The notes beneath the pieces are model-generated. The model saw only the letters and a program-made list of their open reading frames with translations. It was not told the origin of the DNA and did not search any database. A program made the position numbers and the translations under genes. A stretch of DNA of 64,000 nt from Pocillopora verrucosa (lineage: Eukaryota; Cnidaria; Anthozoa; Scleractinia; Pocilloporidae), in NCBI RefSeq assembly GCF_036669915.1, contig NC_089314.1:28813592-28877591 (forward strand), written 5' to 3'. Below, one piece after another: positions 12,408-24,364 of the stretch. Every line of letters begins with the position of its first letter. Within the stretch, counting starts at the first letter, position 1.

Positions 12408-12703
12408 ATAGTTGTATTAAAGAACCATTTTGAAGGGAGAAATCGCATTAAAAAGTGTATTAGAACGTGAAATGTCAGCAGATCAGCTGTTTGAAAGAAC
12501 CGCCGGTCAACCCCAGCCTCATTATCGTGTGGTTGCGGTTACTAATCCAATATGGCGCCGGGAACTGCGAAAAGGTTGTATGGGAATATTTACGACCGCT
12601 TTAACGAATTAAAAAATACGTCAAATTCTCAATAAAATACCTCACCTTACTTCCACAACGTATCGCTTGCTATCTGACCGCTTACTTCGATGAAAAGAGC
12701 CCA

Positions 12704-13024
12704 GTGAGTTGTCCATTTCGAGGTTTTCAACGGCTTTTCTTATGTACGTTGAAATATTTAGAGCTCTGTTACGAGTGTATTCCGGATGAGGTACACACCA
12801 CAGACGTGTTGCTTGACTTGGAAAAAAGACGAAAGAGAGGAACTCGTCTTGAGGACATTCTAAGAAAGCGGAGAGAAAAGTCTGAAAGGGAGAAACTGTT
12901 AAAGACCTTTGGAAGCATCCATATCATGCCAGAGTCGTGTGATTGGCTTTCTCCAAATCTGTGCCTGTATATAGATCTTTGGTATTTTATACATAGCTCG
13001 TTGTCTTTTTTCTTCGAACGATAA
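12704..13024 (+). CDS. Unrecognised open frame with charged helical segment
   Basis: A 106-residue frame on the plus strand. Its middle (DLEKRRKRGTRLEDILRKRR and the following EKSEREKLLK) is highly charged and helix-prone; the ends are hydrophobic and look like read-through of intronic or UTR sequence. It lies about 300 bp divergent from the SAP/SWIM relic. No family recognised and no clear splice sites. It may be an exon fragment or chance. Confidence 0.15.
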   Translation: MSCPFRGFQRLFLCTLKYLELCYECIPDEVHTTDVLLDLEKRRKRGTRLEDILRKRREKSEREKLLKTFGSIHIMPESCDWLSPNLCLYIDLWYFIHSSLSFFFER

Positions 13025-14099
13025 GGTAAAAGTGGGCCACTGAAATAAAGGAGCTGGCTGAATCGAACCTCCTCTGCAATACGGTTATGGAAATGTTAAT
13101 TTTGGGGACTCATTTTAAATAAGGAGATAAAAATCATTTGTACGGTCTTAAAAAATCATCCTTGATGAGACCTCGTATAACTATGAATCTCTTCAAAGAA
13201 ATCAGGGGAATAGTTGTTTGTGCACAACATAATCAAGTTTTATGTAGGCAGGAATAGTGACGAGCAGTTGAAAAAACTAAGTGAGTGGGTCAATATGGCG
13301 ACGTTAGAGTAATACTTATGCTTTTGTGTTGCAAAACAACTTTAGCGCTTTTCAAACCCAATCGATAGTTTCTTTTTCGGGAAAGAGCTGACTAGATATA
13401 TTTTCATCCCTATGTACAGTTGGAGCATCAAATGCCTCGAATTCAGATTAAAACAATTTCTTTGGCAGGAAATTAATGCAACATCTTGCTGGAAAGAGCA
13501 GCAGTAGATTAGGTTTGAATGATATTGAGAGTCTCGAGAACTTTCGATCCCATCAAAAGTTATTCACTGTACATGTGTTTGCATCGTTTCCCTCTATAGG
13601 AAAATAAACGAAATGAATTCTGTCTGTAAAATAAGTTTGAACATAAAGCTAAGGATTGTATAGTAATGAAGATATGGCACCCTTTCTCCTGTGAAACAGG
13701 AGTTATGCCCAAAGCTGATGAATTTTACTCAGAGTCACACTGCTAACATGTTAAATCAAATATATCTCGTTGTTTCGTTAAAGGGAGATCTACGCGACTA
13801 GGGAGTTTCTGAGACATTTCCTTGGATGAAACGTTTTCAAGAAAAAATACTTGGTGTGAAATGCCTTTTTGGAGTTATCCTTTTTATTTATTTATTTATT
13901 TTTTATTAAAGCATTTCTTACGTTTACATACAAAATAGAAATTAAGAAAAAAAAAGAGAAAAAGACACACACACACACACACACTTATATAGAACAAATA
14001 GATGAATACCAAGCTAAACACACACACAAAACTACTACAGCAATACAGTTACCTAGTATGTAAATTACAATGTCATCACTTTAAAACTAATGATGGAAA
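13025..14099. other. Non-coding; low-complexity A-rich tract and (AC)n
   Basis: No gene is seen. A T-rich run near 13880-13905, an A-rich run near 13945-13965 and a CA microsatellite at about 13964-13984 lie next to the 3' side of the LINE fragment. Confidence 0.7.
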
Positions 14100-15301
14100 T
14101 TAATCATGACACCACTTATTCGTAAAAACGTTCATTAACTTTTCCCACTTTCTAAAATGATTTTTTAATTTGTCTCTTTTGCCGGCAATATGGAGTTCGA
14201 TATTGTAAACTCGCTTTGTACTGGCTGTAAAACCTTGAAGAGAAGGTATACCACTCTGGTATTTCCGAGAGTGAATATAAAACTTACCCAGAAGCAAAAT
14301 ATGGTTAAACAAGAGAAAATCTTCCGCAATATCGAACTTACCAAAAATGACATCTTCCTCTTCAAGATTATCAACAGAGATGTTATGATCGCGCAACCAG
14401 GACAAGACATGAAATTAAGAGATCCTCGAAGCTAAGAACACTACTGAAACGAGTAGTTGAAAATAGGGCTTGAAAAAAATTCAGGCCAGTACGGAATTTG
14501 AACCCATGACCTCTGTGAGAGCGCTGCACCGGTATCGCAGAGGTCATGGGTTCAAATCCCGTACGGGCTTGAATTTTTTTCAGGTCCTATTTTCAGCTAC
14601 TCGTTTCAGTAGTGTTCTTAGCTGCGAGGATCTCTTAATTTCATCAGGACAAGACATGTTTCCAAAAACTAGATGATACTCTACAGGAAAAGAGTAAATG
14701 CTCTACGGATTCAACCTCTGTTTGGCAGAAAGCACAGGACGGCGAGTCAGCCATGCCAAAACGAAACAGTTTTTCGTTTGTAAAGACAATACGGTTTAAA
14801 ATTTTAAACTGAAATTCTCTAAGTTTAGATTCTAATGCTCTCCAGGAAAAGCCGGCAGATTTGCTTTGAGGAAGCATCAAGAATTGGAACCAAATTGTTA
14901 CTAATTAGAATAGCAGGTGAATCCGGAGGTGGATCAATCACCGGTGCAGTAGTTTCCCTTTTAATTGTCAAGGGCCAATTGGCAGGCATAGAGTTAATAA
15001 GACCCATAATGAAGGAACTTTGCTCAGGATTGAGATTTTCTTTAGTTGAAAATAATTCGAAAATTTTTAAAAACCCTAAATCTGCAATATCTCTACGATA
15101 CACAGATTTCTTATTAATGCAGAGAAGCTTGTTATTCCAACTAACTTCATTTGCAATTTCGTGCAGCAAGCTGGGCGTTCTTGCATTTTCTTCTGACCAA
15201 GCATCGAAACATTGTTCATAGAAACTTGGTAGATAAATACTTAATTTAGAAGTATCAAAGTTACAATGCAATATGAGCCAATATGGCGCCTTTCCATACA
15301 A
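14100..15301 (-). pseudogene. 3' part of a non-LTR retrotransposon (LINE) polyprotein, broken
   Basis: Three minus-strand frames follow one another. The 15301-14825 frame gives the region after the reverse transcriptase. The 14880-14644 frame carries a zinc-knuckle of the zf-RVT kind (CAFCQTEVESVEHLLFSC, spacing C-x2-C-x8-H-x4-C). The 14405-14100 frame gives the C-terminal tail (LLGKFYIHSRKYQSG). The first step is a frameshift near 14850. The second break is the 236-bp fold-back insertion at 14409-14644; the reading frame on the two sides matches once the insert and one target duplication are set aside. The reverse transcriptase core and endonuclease are absent, as in a 5'-truncated copy. L1/Tx1-like by feel, not proven. 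Confidence 0.8.
14409..14644. mobile_element. 236-bp fold-back MITE with tRNA-like B boxes in both arms
   Basis: The two halves are near-perfect inverted repeats of about 110 bp. Left starts ATGAAATTAAGAGATCCTCG and the right end is its complement. The 11-bp direct repeat CAGGACAAGAC flanks it at 14398-14408 and 14645-14655. Each arm contains a sequence like a Pol III B box (GGGTTCAAATCCC in the right arm, a slightly divergent complement in the left). It is inserted in the coding part of a LINE fragment. A target duplication of 9-11 bp is typical of Mutator-like elements, so a MULE-mobilised MITE is plausible. Confidence 0.88.
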
Positions 15302-16011
15302 CCAACTAAAACTGCCTTTGGGAGGCTATCCTGCTCATTATTTCAGTGAAGGCCTGTGTTCTTTACTTGATATGGCGTTTTGTTTGCGCGATCAAAAGTC
15401 TATTTTCATACCACTGAACCAAGTTGATACTCTTGATTACGAAAAACTTCTGGAAATATTAATAAATGAAATCATCAGTTCAGTCACGGTACTCTTGATA
15501 AGTTCAGTCCCTGAACAGATGAACTAATTTTGCTCTTGTTATTACTTGTTTTCTTTTCGTAAGAAATATGTTCAACTCCAGAAGAGTTGATTAACATGGA
15601 CGTTTCCTTTAATGAAAACCGTTTTGGCATCAACCTAGATTCTTCTAACTACTAAATTTTTTTACAATTAGCTTGCGGTAGTATTTCATGCTGATTATTT
15701 TTACAAAGTCTACGAAAAGCCAGCCCTATCGCACGTCTTGATGATTTGCATTCTGTGCACTTTTTTACTAAAAAAGCGTCGCTCACAAAGGATGAAGGTC
15801 CCATCGAAAAGTTCACATTGCAATGAATTCCGCTAAAGGCGGTGCGATTCGGTCTTGCATGGCAAATTTGTTGAACAAAGCTAGAATTGTATTTTATTGC
15901 GTTCTCTATTCCTAGTAAAAAGCTATTTCACACGTCCAATCAGTTTTAGAATTTACCTCAAAACTGCATGTTCTTATAAACGGCACGAAAAATGAAAGCC
16001 CCTTTACATGG
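15302..16011. other. Intergenic, no gene supported
   Basis: A plus-strand open frame crosses 15273-15527 but has no recognisable domain, splice signals or repeat relation. The remainder is AT-rich and featureless up to the start of the second satellite array. Confidence 0.6.
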
Positions 16012-17697
16012 TTAACCCTTTAAACAATAAGAGTGACTGGCATCAAATTTCTCCCTACAGTACCACCCCTAAATCACATGTTAAGGTTATGAGAATAAAA
16101 GAGTGACCCCAAGAGTGACTAGTATCAAATTTCTCCCTACAGTACCACCCCTAAATCACATTTTAAGGTTATGAGAATAAAAGAGTGACCCCAAGAGTGA
16201 CTAGTATCAAATTTCTCCCTACAGTACCACCCTGAATCACATGTTAAGGTTATGAGAATAAAAGAGTGACCCCAAGAGTGACTAGTATCAAATTTCTCCC
16301 TACAGTACCACCCCTAAATCACATGTTAAGGTTATGAGAATAAAAGAGTGACCCCAAGAGTGACTAGTATCAAATTTCTCCCTACAGTACCACCCCTAAA
16401 TCACATGTTAAGGTTATGAGAATAAAAGAGTGACCCCAAGAGTGACTAGTATCAAATTTCTCCCTACAGTATCACCCCTGAATCACATGTTAAGGTTATG
16501 AGAATAAAAGAGTGACCCCAAGAGTGACTAGTATCAAATTTCTCCCTACAGTACCACCCCTAAATCACATGTTAAGGTTATGAGAATAAAAGAGTGACCC
16601 CAAGAGTGACTAGTATCAAATTTCTCCCTACAGTACCACCCCTGAATCACATGTTAAGGTTATGAGAATAAAAGAGTGACCCCAAGAGTGACTAGTATCA
16701 AATTTCTCCCTACAGTACCACCCCTGAATCACACGTTAAGGTTATGAGAATAAAAGAGTGACCCCAAGAGTGACTAGTATCAAATTTCTCCCTACAGTAC
16801 CACCCCTGAATCACACGTTAAGGTTATGAGAATAAAAGAGTGACCCCAAGAGTGACTAGTATCAAATTTCTCCCTACAGTACCACCCCTGAATCACACGT
16901 TAAGGTTATGAGAATAAAAGAGTGACCCCAAGAGTGACTAGTATCAAATTTCTCCCTACAGTACCACCCCTGAATCACACGTTAAGGTTATGAGAATAAA
17001 AGAGTGACCCCAAGAGTGACTAGTATCAAATTTCTCCCTACAGTACCACCCCTGAATCACACGTTAAGGTTATGAGAATAAAAGAGTGACCCCAAGAGTG
17101 ACTAGTATCAAATTTCTCCCTACAGTACCACCCCTGAATCACACGTTAAGGTTATGAGAATAAAAGAGTGACCCCAAGAGTGACTAGTATCAAATTTCTC
17201 CCTACAGTACCACCCCTGAATCACATGTTAAGGTTATGAGAATAAAAGAGTGACCCCAAGAGTGACTAGTATCAAATTTCTCCCTACAGTACCACCCCTG
17301 AATCACATGTTAAGGTTATGAGAATAAAAGAGTGACCCCAAGAGTGACTAGTATCAAATTTCTCCCTACAGTACCACCCCTGAATCACACGTTAAGGTTA
17401 TGAGAATAAAAGAGTGACCCCAAGAGTGACTAGTATCAAATTTCTCCCTACAGTACCACCCCTGAATCACATGTTAAGGTTATGAGAATAAAAGAGTGAC
17501 CCCAAGAGTGACTAGTATCAAATTTCTCCCTACAGTACCACCCCTGAATCACATGTTAAGGTCATGAGAATAGAGGAAACGATCACTAAAGAAAGAAGAT
17601 TTAGATTGGTAAACAAATTCTCCTCGTCAGCACCTAGGAAACGTATAGAGAGCAGTATGGAGAATATGCATACTGGTTTTAGGGTGTAAAAGGTGTA
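16012..17697 (+). repeat. Family A MITE containing an 82-bp satellite expansion (array copy 2, complete)
   Basis: Left end TTAACCCTTTAAACAATAAGAGTGAC at 16012, right end TTTTAGGGTGTAAAAGG near 17679-17696. In between, about 18 units of 82 bp precede a single unrepeated right half. Single-copy family A elements elsewhere (for example 45611-45825) show the unexpanded form. The unit junction falls at GAGTGAC, which occurs both near the element's left end and at the end of the unit, suggesting microhomology or slippage as the start of the expansion. Confidence 0.93.
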
Positions 17698-17765
17698 ATG
17701 ATTGAAAAAGGTAAGAAATCGTATAGAATCTTTGCGATGCCCACGCGAGCCTTTGCCGTTTTTAA

Positions 17766-20700
17766 TTTTGAGAGCAACTCAGTCAAAGCCATTGTGGCAC
17801 CGTCATATGATACTCTAAAATACTATAATTTTTTCATGTGTAGCTTTAGCCGGTACTTCGCGAAAGTCTGTTCATCTGACTTTTGAATAACGGTTGTTCT
17901 GTAACCTCATCTTTTGAATTTTGTTATTACACATATGGTTTAGTTTTAGTGCTCCAGATATATTTTGTTATTACACATATGGTTTAGTTTTAGTGCTCCA
18001 CATATGGTTTACTTTAGTGCTCCAGTTATTGCTTATAAAGTTAATAATCGTGTAAGGGTAGGTCACGCAATATTAGAAGTAGATAACAAAAGGTTGGAGT
18101 TCTCACCTCTTAATTGACGAATTAAGACATACCATGAGGTATCTCTGGGGAGCCTTTGATTTTTGTCTTAGTCTTTTTACATTTGTCAAATTTTACTTGA
18201 CCGCGCCAATGTCCTTCAGATATGGAGATAAACAAAGTCAAGTATGAAATAACAAATTAAAAATAAGATCCCAGTTTTCTATTGAAAAGGAAATCTTTGA
18301 CGTTCTTATGAATATGATGAAGTTTGATTAAACACTGTCCAGTCGCGCGGTGCTGCAGAAGAACGTTTGGGACAAAATTACAGTCGTCATAATCATCAAT
18401 CGGCATAAAGAAGCCTCTATGACCCACTGCTATCACACCAATGGCATGAGCAAGCATTCCTACATAAACATCGTCCATCCTATACGGCTTAATTACATCA
18501 AACAGGGGAACAATGCACTCGATAACGTCATACGTCATAACAAAGCCAGCCCCACTACAGAAATCTGGATAGTGAGTGTGGTTGTACTCTTCGTAGCTGA
18601 CTTTCCATTTACCGTCTCGAAGTACACCAGGATTATGATGAATTTGTCCCAAGAAAAGTCTCTTTTCTGGAGTTGATTCCTTTTGCAAAAAGAGAATTAA
18701 ATCAGCGGTATTAACCAGGATATCGTCGTCTGCTTTCAAAATGTAAGAAAAATTACAATATCGCGATGCCCACTCAAAGGCCATCATAATCTTAAAACTC
18801 TGTCTCCAGTAATTCTCGTAATAGTCCGCGCGAATCAAGTCTCCATAAACTTCGTCTTCCTTATCGACAAAACGTGAATGTGTTTGATCCTCTGTTTTCG
18901 CAATAAGAAAGTATGTCTTCCACTTTGGAGACACGTTATTGTCAGTGCCCCAGGTTTGACGAATTAGATTTCTTCTACCTTGGTTTGCAGGTGCAGATGA
19001 CACTAAGATGAGAAGAAAATAGTTCCTTGAACATGATTTCGTTGTTATCAAAGTCGTTTTATGCCGTGGAGATTGTTTCCAAATTTTACAATCGTGGCTT
19101 GGTCCAGACTGACGGGGAATTGGAGCATCGGAAGGGAATCTTATTAGAGTACCACAAACGATGGTTGTTACCAAGGCAGCCAATGCCACAATAATGGTTC
19201 TAAACTTTCCTCTATGAATTTTCGATATGAAACAGACAAAACAGTTTCTCAGTTTACGAAACATATCTGGAGTCTTTCACTGGTTACACGAAGCCACACC
19301 TCTAAAAAATCCGGGACCCCCTTACCTAAAAATAATTGGAATGTCATCAATGTGAGTTACTAGGCTGCAAAAGCAAAAACAAGGACAGCAGCAAAAAAAA
19401 ACAAGAAAACCTTTACCTAAATGAAATTTCACTCCACCACGCTAATATCCTTTATATAGGGTATAGGGTTGAATGTTTGTAAAGATGAACCCGATAACAG
19501 ATCAATTTTGGACACAAAAAATACAGGAACACCCTTAATCCCCCCCCCCTTACTTAAAACGAGTTTGAACTGACCAAGTGATGTCTTTAAGTGACTGTAC
19601 AAGACGACAGCGAAATAAGTGATTATGTAAAGGTTTCAAATGAGGCCCTGAGCTCTTGTATAAAGAATAATTTTCCAAGCTTTCACCGATCCACGAAATC
19701 ATCACGGGTAGTAGTTGTTTTAAAATACAGCTTTATATATCTGAGTGAATTCACAAAAACATACGCAAAAACACAACAAACTTAAAGTCAATATCCGTAC
19801 AAAAACCTCTCAAACTTGAATACTTCCCCAACCGAAATGATCTAGTTCACTAGAAGGCCCTTCTAGTCCCGGGGATGCCACAAAGCATGGGTCTAACTCT
19901 AAATTAATGGACAGAGGCCAAAAAAATCCAGCCTCATAATAACTCGACCAAGATGTCCACTTCTTTGCAAAAAGCAAATCCCCCAAGAGTAATAAGTCAA
20001 AAACCTACCCTTCCCACCACCCGAGCTTTTCACACAGAGCCATTTGCAACCCACCCCTGGAGAGGTTGGTGACTGGGCTGCATGCAGGCCCTACCCTTAC
20101 CAAGTTGCATTCTTCTTCAAAGGATATGTTTGATGTGTTCGAGTAAACCGCAAATGAGAGAACGTTTGACGACGTAGCTTTCAAATCGATAACATTGTCG
20201 AAATGCAGAGGGGAAATCAAGAACAAAGATGAAACTAAACTCGATGAGATTCATCAAGCGATGGTCAGTGTCGAAGATGAACCAGGAGGAGTCACGAGAG
20301 ACGTTAGGAGTGTCTCACGATAGTCCACCATTTTGAAAACCGCGAGGGGCTTGGGGAGGGTTTACGGACTCAAATTAACACGACAGCATGACAGTGCCTA
20401 CGGCCTTCCTTGAAGGAAGGCACAGTGGGCAAAAAATGAAACAATGCTCGCTCACTTTTGCCAATGTGATGGCCCCATACACTGAAGCCTCACACGCTTT
20501 GTTCTCCCATTATCTGCTGAATGATTTTGTCCAGTTTGTTTGGAGGTTCCCGGCAACATGGAAGTTCGCACGCCTAACAAAAGAAAGACTGTGATATCTA
20601 TACTTTATAAGCTTTACAATGATATATTGTTTTTTTTTTTTTCTATGGTTTCTTCAAAAGTAGTGCGCGTAGGACGATTTTTCCGGAAGGCACCCTATTC

Positions 20701-21245
20701 GAGTGAATTCATATACAACCCCTTTGTTATATACTAACTATTGCGTTAAATATCAAATACCTATCTGGCAGGTATGTCCACCAAAAGTATCGGCCTCAGA
20801 GGATTTTTTAGCATGGTGCAGCATTGATGATGCATATGTGCTCATAATTAGCCTTTTTTCATGTAATTTAGTAGAGAACTTTGAGTGAGCAAAATATGGT
20901 AAAATGGCAATGTTCGTTTAGTTACAAAAAGATCCCCCAGGTTTTTTTTAAAGGTAATATTAAGGACGTGTTGTTGCGTTCAAGTGGGTTTTTGTGCCTG
21001 CCGTGTCCTCTTTATAGGAAGGCCGTAGGCACTCGTAGCCACTACAATCGGACTGCTGCGCTCATATGAAATAATTTTTATAATTTTCAGATCTGCGTGA
21101 CCCGGAAACTAATGCATTTTTGAAATATTACGAAACAATAAATAAATAAATAAATAAATAAATATTTTTAAATTCATCATTTTACGGTCATTCGGGGAAT
21201 TCCGGGTATTCCGAGTATTCAGGTTCCGGTTCCGAATTCTGGCAT
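17766..21245. repeat. Segmental duplication, copy 2 (core unit)
   Basis: Near-identical partner of about 3317-6815. It lacks the 1.2-kb segment found in copy 1, has a shorter C-run near 19540 and small indels that shift the offset from about 14449 to 14421. Downstream similarity resumes at 21370-22290, is interrupted by the 4.1-kb transposon nest and continues to about 26760. Confidence 0.93.
18257..19264 (-). CDS. Beta-1,3-galactosyltransferase-like glycosyltransferase (GT31), copy 2
   Basis: 335 residues, intronless, same start and length as copy 1. All GT31 landmarks are intact: N-terminal anchor at about 23-43, RRNLIRQTWG, KADDDILVN, the CSGAGFV segment and MDDVYVG. Differences from copy 1 are N for Y7, F for L9, I for T in the stem, and Q, G and L where copy 1 has Arg in the loop GQIHHNPGVLRDG. 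Because the Arg-free loop looks more like ordinary B3GALT sequences, copy 2 may be nearer the ancestral state; that is an inference. Predicted Golgi enzyme acting on glycan chains. Confidence 0.94.
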   Translation of the reverse strand: MFRKLRNCFVCFISKIHRGKFRTIIVALAALVTTIVCGTLIRFPSDAPIPRQSGPSHDCKIWKQSPRHKTTLITTKSCSRNYFLLILVSSAPANQGRRNLIRQTWGTDNNVSPKWKTYFLIAKTEDQTHSRFVDKEDEVYGDLIRADYYENYWRQSFKIMMAFEWASRYCNFSYILKADDDILVNTADLILFLQKESTPEKRLFLGQIHHNPGVLRDGKWKVSYEEYNHTHYPDFCSGAGFVMTYDVIECIVPLFDVIKPYRMDDVYVGMLAHAIGVIAVGHRGFFMPIDDYDDCNFVPNVLLQHRATGQCLIKLHHIHKNVKDFLFNRKLGSYF

Positions 21246-23144
21246 TCCAACCTGCCAAAATACATGTAGTTGGGACAGCGGGGCGCGAGAATAGAGATGG
21301 CATGTCGAGAATTAGATTTACATTACATTAATTCCGAAATGAATAAGTCGATGCTGTCTCTTAAAATTTTAAATTCTGTTCTGCCGCCTTTACAACATGG
21401 CCGCCCCGAGAAAGCTAGGGGAGTTACTATATCACGGGCGACGAGTGGGGGATGAAGAAAAGACCGAAGTACGAGTGGTCAGCGGGGAAACAAATTTAAT
21501 ACTTCATATAGAGACATATCAGTTATAGTTGCGGAAAACAATAGTGTTGTAAAGCCGAAATATCAACAGTATACTTCGCTAAATAAAATGTTAAGCAATT
21601 TTTCAAAAGTGTTGATGGCACATATATCTTTTACTGCTGTATTAAACAATAGAGGCATCGGAAAAGGAATCGGTGGCATCCGGAAGGCACCTTAAACTTA
21701 GGCTACTATTGAGGTAGAACTGGGAACCAGATTTGTTCATAATCAGCAGGTACACACGATTTCCTCGGTTGGATACGAGGCGGGTGTGATGGAGTCTGCT
21801 GCTACTTATAACCATGCATAGGGGAAGAAAAAAATATTAAACAAGCCAGACAAAAAGCAGTCTAGAAAAGCTGTTTAAATTCTCAAGCGCTCGTTGTTCG
21901 CATTAAAGGAAAAAGGCCTTCTCCGTCAGAACGCCATTAAAGCGAATACTGAAATTTGCATACACTGTCGTTAATAGTTAATGCAACAAAGCGAATGTAC
22001 TCATTGACTTTCAAAGTCGGTATGAGACTACTGTGGCGATTCCTAGTGGAGTGGAACCTTTCGAAGCTCATCCAAGCCCATCTTGTTTTTAAAAACTTTA
22101 TTTGTCCCTAATTTAAGAATCACGGCGCCTTGGTTTGAACGGGTCTTACCCAAACCGCGGTTTTATGCAAACACTGGACCTCAGCGAGAAATCCAGTACT
22201 TGACCTTGACTGTTCACAAAAAATTAAGGTTCATAAAAAAGGCTCGCTCAAAGTGTTCTCCCAGCAACAACAACCATGCCTCAATAAGGCTGTGACTAAA
22301 TGCCCGGACGACGAGCACGGTCTCAAATAGACTAAATGCCCGGCAGTCAAGAATTTTTATGCAACTTAGCAGGGCGTGAAATTGCGCCTAATACAGGCGC
22401 CGAATACCGGTCACTTCGCAAACGTGTCACTTCGCAAACTGTCACTTCGCAAACGTCCTTTGTCACTTCGCAAACGCATCCAAGTCGATTCGCAAACGTC
22501 TTCGAATTATTTTTAAAAAGGTTGATATAACTTCATATTATGTTTCTTTACAATCTTTTATCGAAGAAAGTTATAAAATTAAGAAGAAGTAATGTAGTAA
22601 GTTTTATCAGCGTGAAAGCTTACTTTTGCCATTTTGGAAGCTCGGCAGGCATCCAACTTCTTGGAATCTTTTCAATAAATCTTATCTAACTCAGTGTCTC
22701 GAAGTGTCTCAATGTCTAGCTTGCTTTTTCATTATTTTCTATCCTTCTTATTGATGTCTTATCGTTACTGTGATCTTACATCAGACGATGACTTTCCTTA
22801 CTCATGTGAATATAGTCATCGGGAGATCGGTACGTTTCGTTCGATGAAACGATTTGTTATCGATCGATCGCATACCGTTCACTTCGCGAACGTAGTCGCG
22901 ATCCCAGTCGATTCGCAGACGTGTTCAAATTATTTATAAAAAGGTTGATTTAACTTCGAAAGATGTTTTTTTATCATCTTTTATCGGAGAAAATAGCAAT
23001 GAATTAGCATTAATCCGTTTACTTTCCCGTTTGGAAACTCATGCCGGCATTCAAGTCGCATGTAATTAATACTTCTTGGAATATTTGCGATAAATCTTAG
23101 CTAAACGGTTTCAGCTAAACTCGGTTTGCTTTCTGTACATGTAC

Positions 23145-23284
23145 ACCAAACAATGCATTTAGCTCGAAACTCTCGAAACTATGTGTAGCGGACGGAGGGA
23201 TCTAGAGACATTCCACCAAACAATGCATTTAGCTCGAAACTCTCGAAACTATGTGTAGCGGACGGAGGGATCTAGAGACATTCC
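23145..23284 (+). repeat. Exact 70-bp tandem duplication
   Basis: Two identical 70-bp units, 23145-23214 and 23215-23284, each starting ACCAAACAATGCATTTAGCT and ending GAGACATTCC. No mismatch is visible, so it is recent or an assembly artefact. Confidence 0.95.
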
Positions 23285-24070
23285 ATCGTTGCTCCGAACG
23301 CGATATTTAGATAAGACTTTATACGGAAACCAAGTAAGCCACTCGTATCGATCAAAGCTCTTTAATTTCTTGATTTACTTGATTACGTAAAAACTGAAAG
23401 GATAATTACAACGAAAAGCCTATTACTATAATTCGTACAGAACATCGATTGTACAATAACAACGCAAAAGGGGGTGTATCACGGTACTAGAAAGTCACAA
23501 AATAACACTAATCACGAGCAATAATATAAGAGAAATACTATAACTAAATAGATTAATACAAATTACAACTACAAATCATACCTCTTTCTCCAATCTTAAC
23601 TCTTTTCTTTCGGTTTCTTTCGAGTAATCAACGCTACTATATTCCCACGTGTTATCTCGTCGCTCGATTAAGAAAATTGATCTGCTGAGCTATTTGCATC
23701 TCATAACCCAACGGAAGTTACACAATCATGGTTAACTATTACACATTAATCATTACACTATGTCAATATTGTCACTGGAACTGCACTGGAACTCATATTT
23801 CGCCCATTTATCTGGTAAGTATTCGTTGTAGTATTTTAGTACTAAATAATTGAAACTGACTCCGGATTTGCTAACTCACATGCACTTGAAAAATAATAGT
23901 CACTACTTGTATAAGAAAGAGGCAACGGGACTTGCTACCAAATATTTTATTTATAGAAATGCTTACATCACTAGGAGTAAATAAAAATAAGTCTTACAAA
24001 ATAATTATGCATTATCTAAAACTCAAGCCGGTCATTTACTTTACTTAGTTGTTGGAAAAAATGTACTTAC

Positions 24071-24296
24071 CATACGCAGGTGTACTTTGCGACAAATTTG
24101 GATTAAAATCCACTGAACAGATCATGCATTTCCAATCAATGCTTTGATCCAATCTAACAGCTGATCGGTATTGGTCCCGGCTTATTCCCGTTCCACAAGT
24201 TCTATGGCACCAGTTGCCACAGCTGTCACACAGCAAGGCCTGTTGCCTTGTGGTGACAGGACGATCACACGATAAACAAAGATACACTGAAGACAT
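24071..24296 (-). CDS. First exon of a transposon-encoded PHD-like zinc-finger protein
   Basis: Starts MSSVYLCLSCDRPVTTRQQA and spans 75 codons plus one base to a consensus donor (GTATG followed by GTAAGT). Cys/His pairs CLSC, CDSC, CHRTC and CMIC follow the C4-HC3 order of a PHD-type or related treble-clef finger. In cnidarian genomes similar N-terminal modules sit in MULE-type transposase proteins, as I recall; the transposase exons are missing here. It lies within the inner inverted-repeat element, so it is a mobile-element gene fragment rather than a host gene. A TATATAA motif lies 69 bp upstream of the ATG. Confidence 0.55.
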
Positions 24297-24364
24297 TTTA
24301 AAAGTATGCTCGTATTGAGTTGAATGGTTGAATAATGGTAAGAAATGGGCTTCAAGGTAGCCCC

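Noticed and set aside
14500-14580. Possible tRNA gene because of GGGTTCAAATCCC
   Set aside because: No cloverleaf; the motif lies in both arms of a fold-back MITE.
15273-15527. 84-codon plus-strand frame next to the LINE fragment
   Set aside because: No recognisable domain, no splice sites and no second copy; treated as chance.
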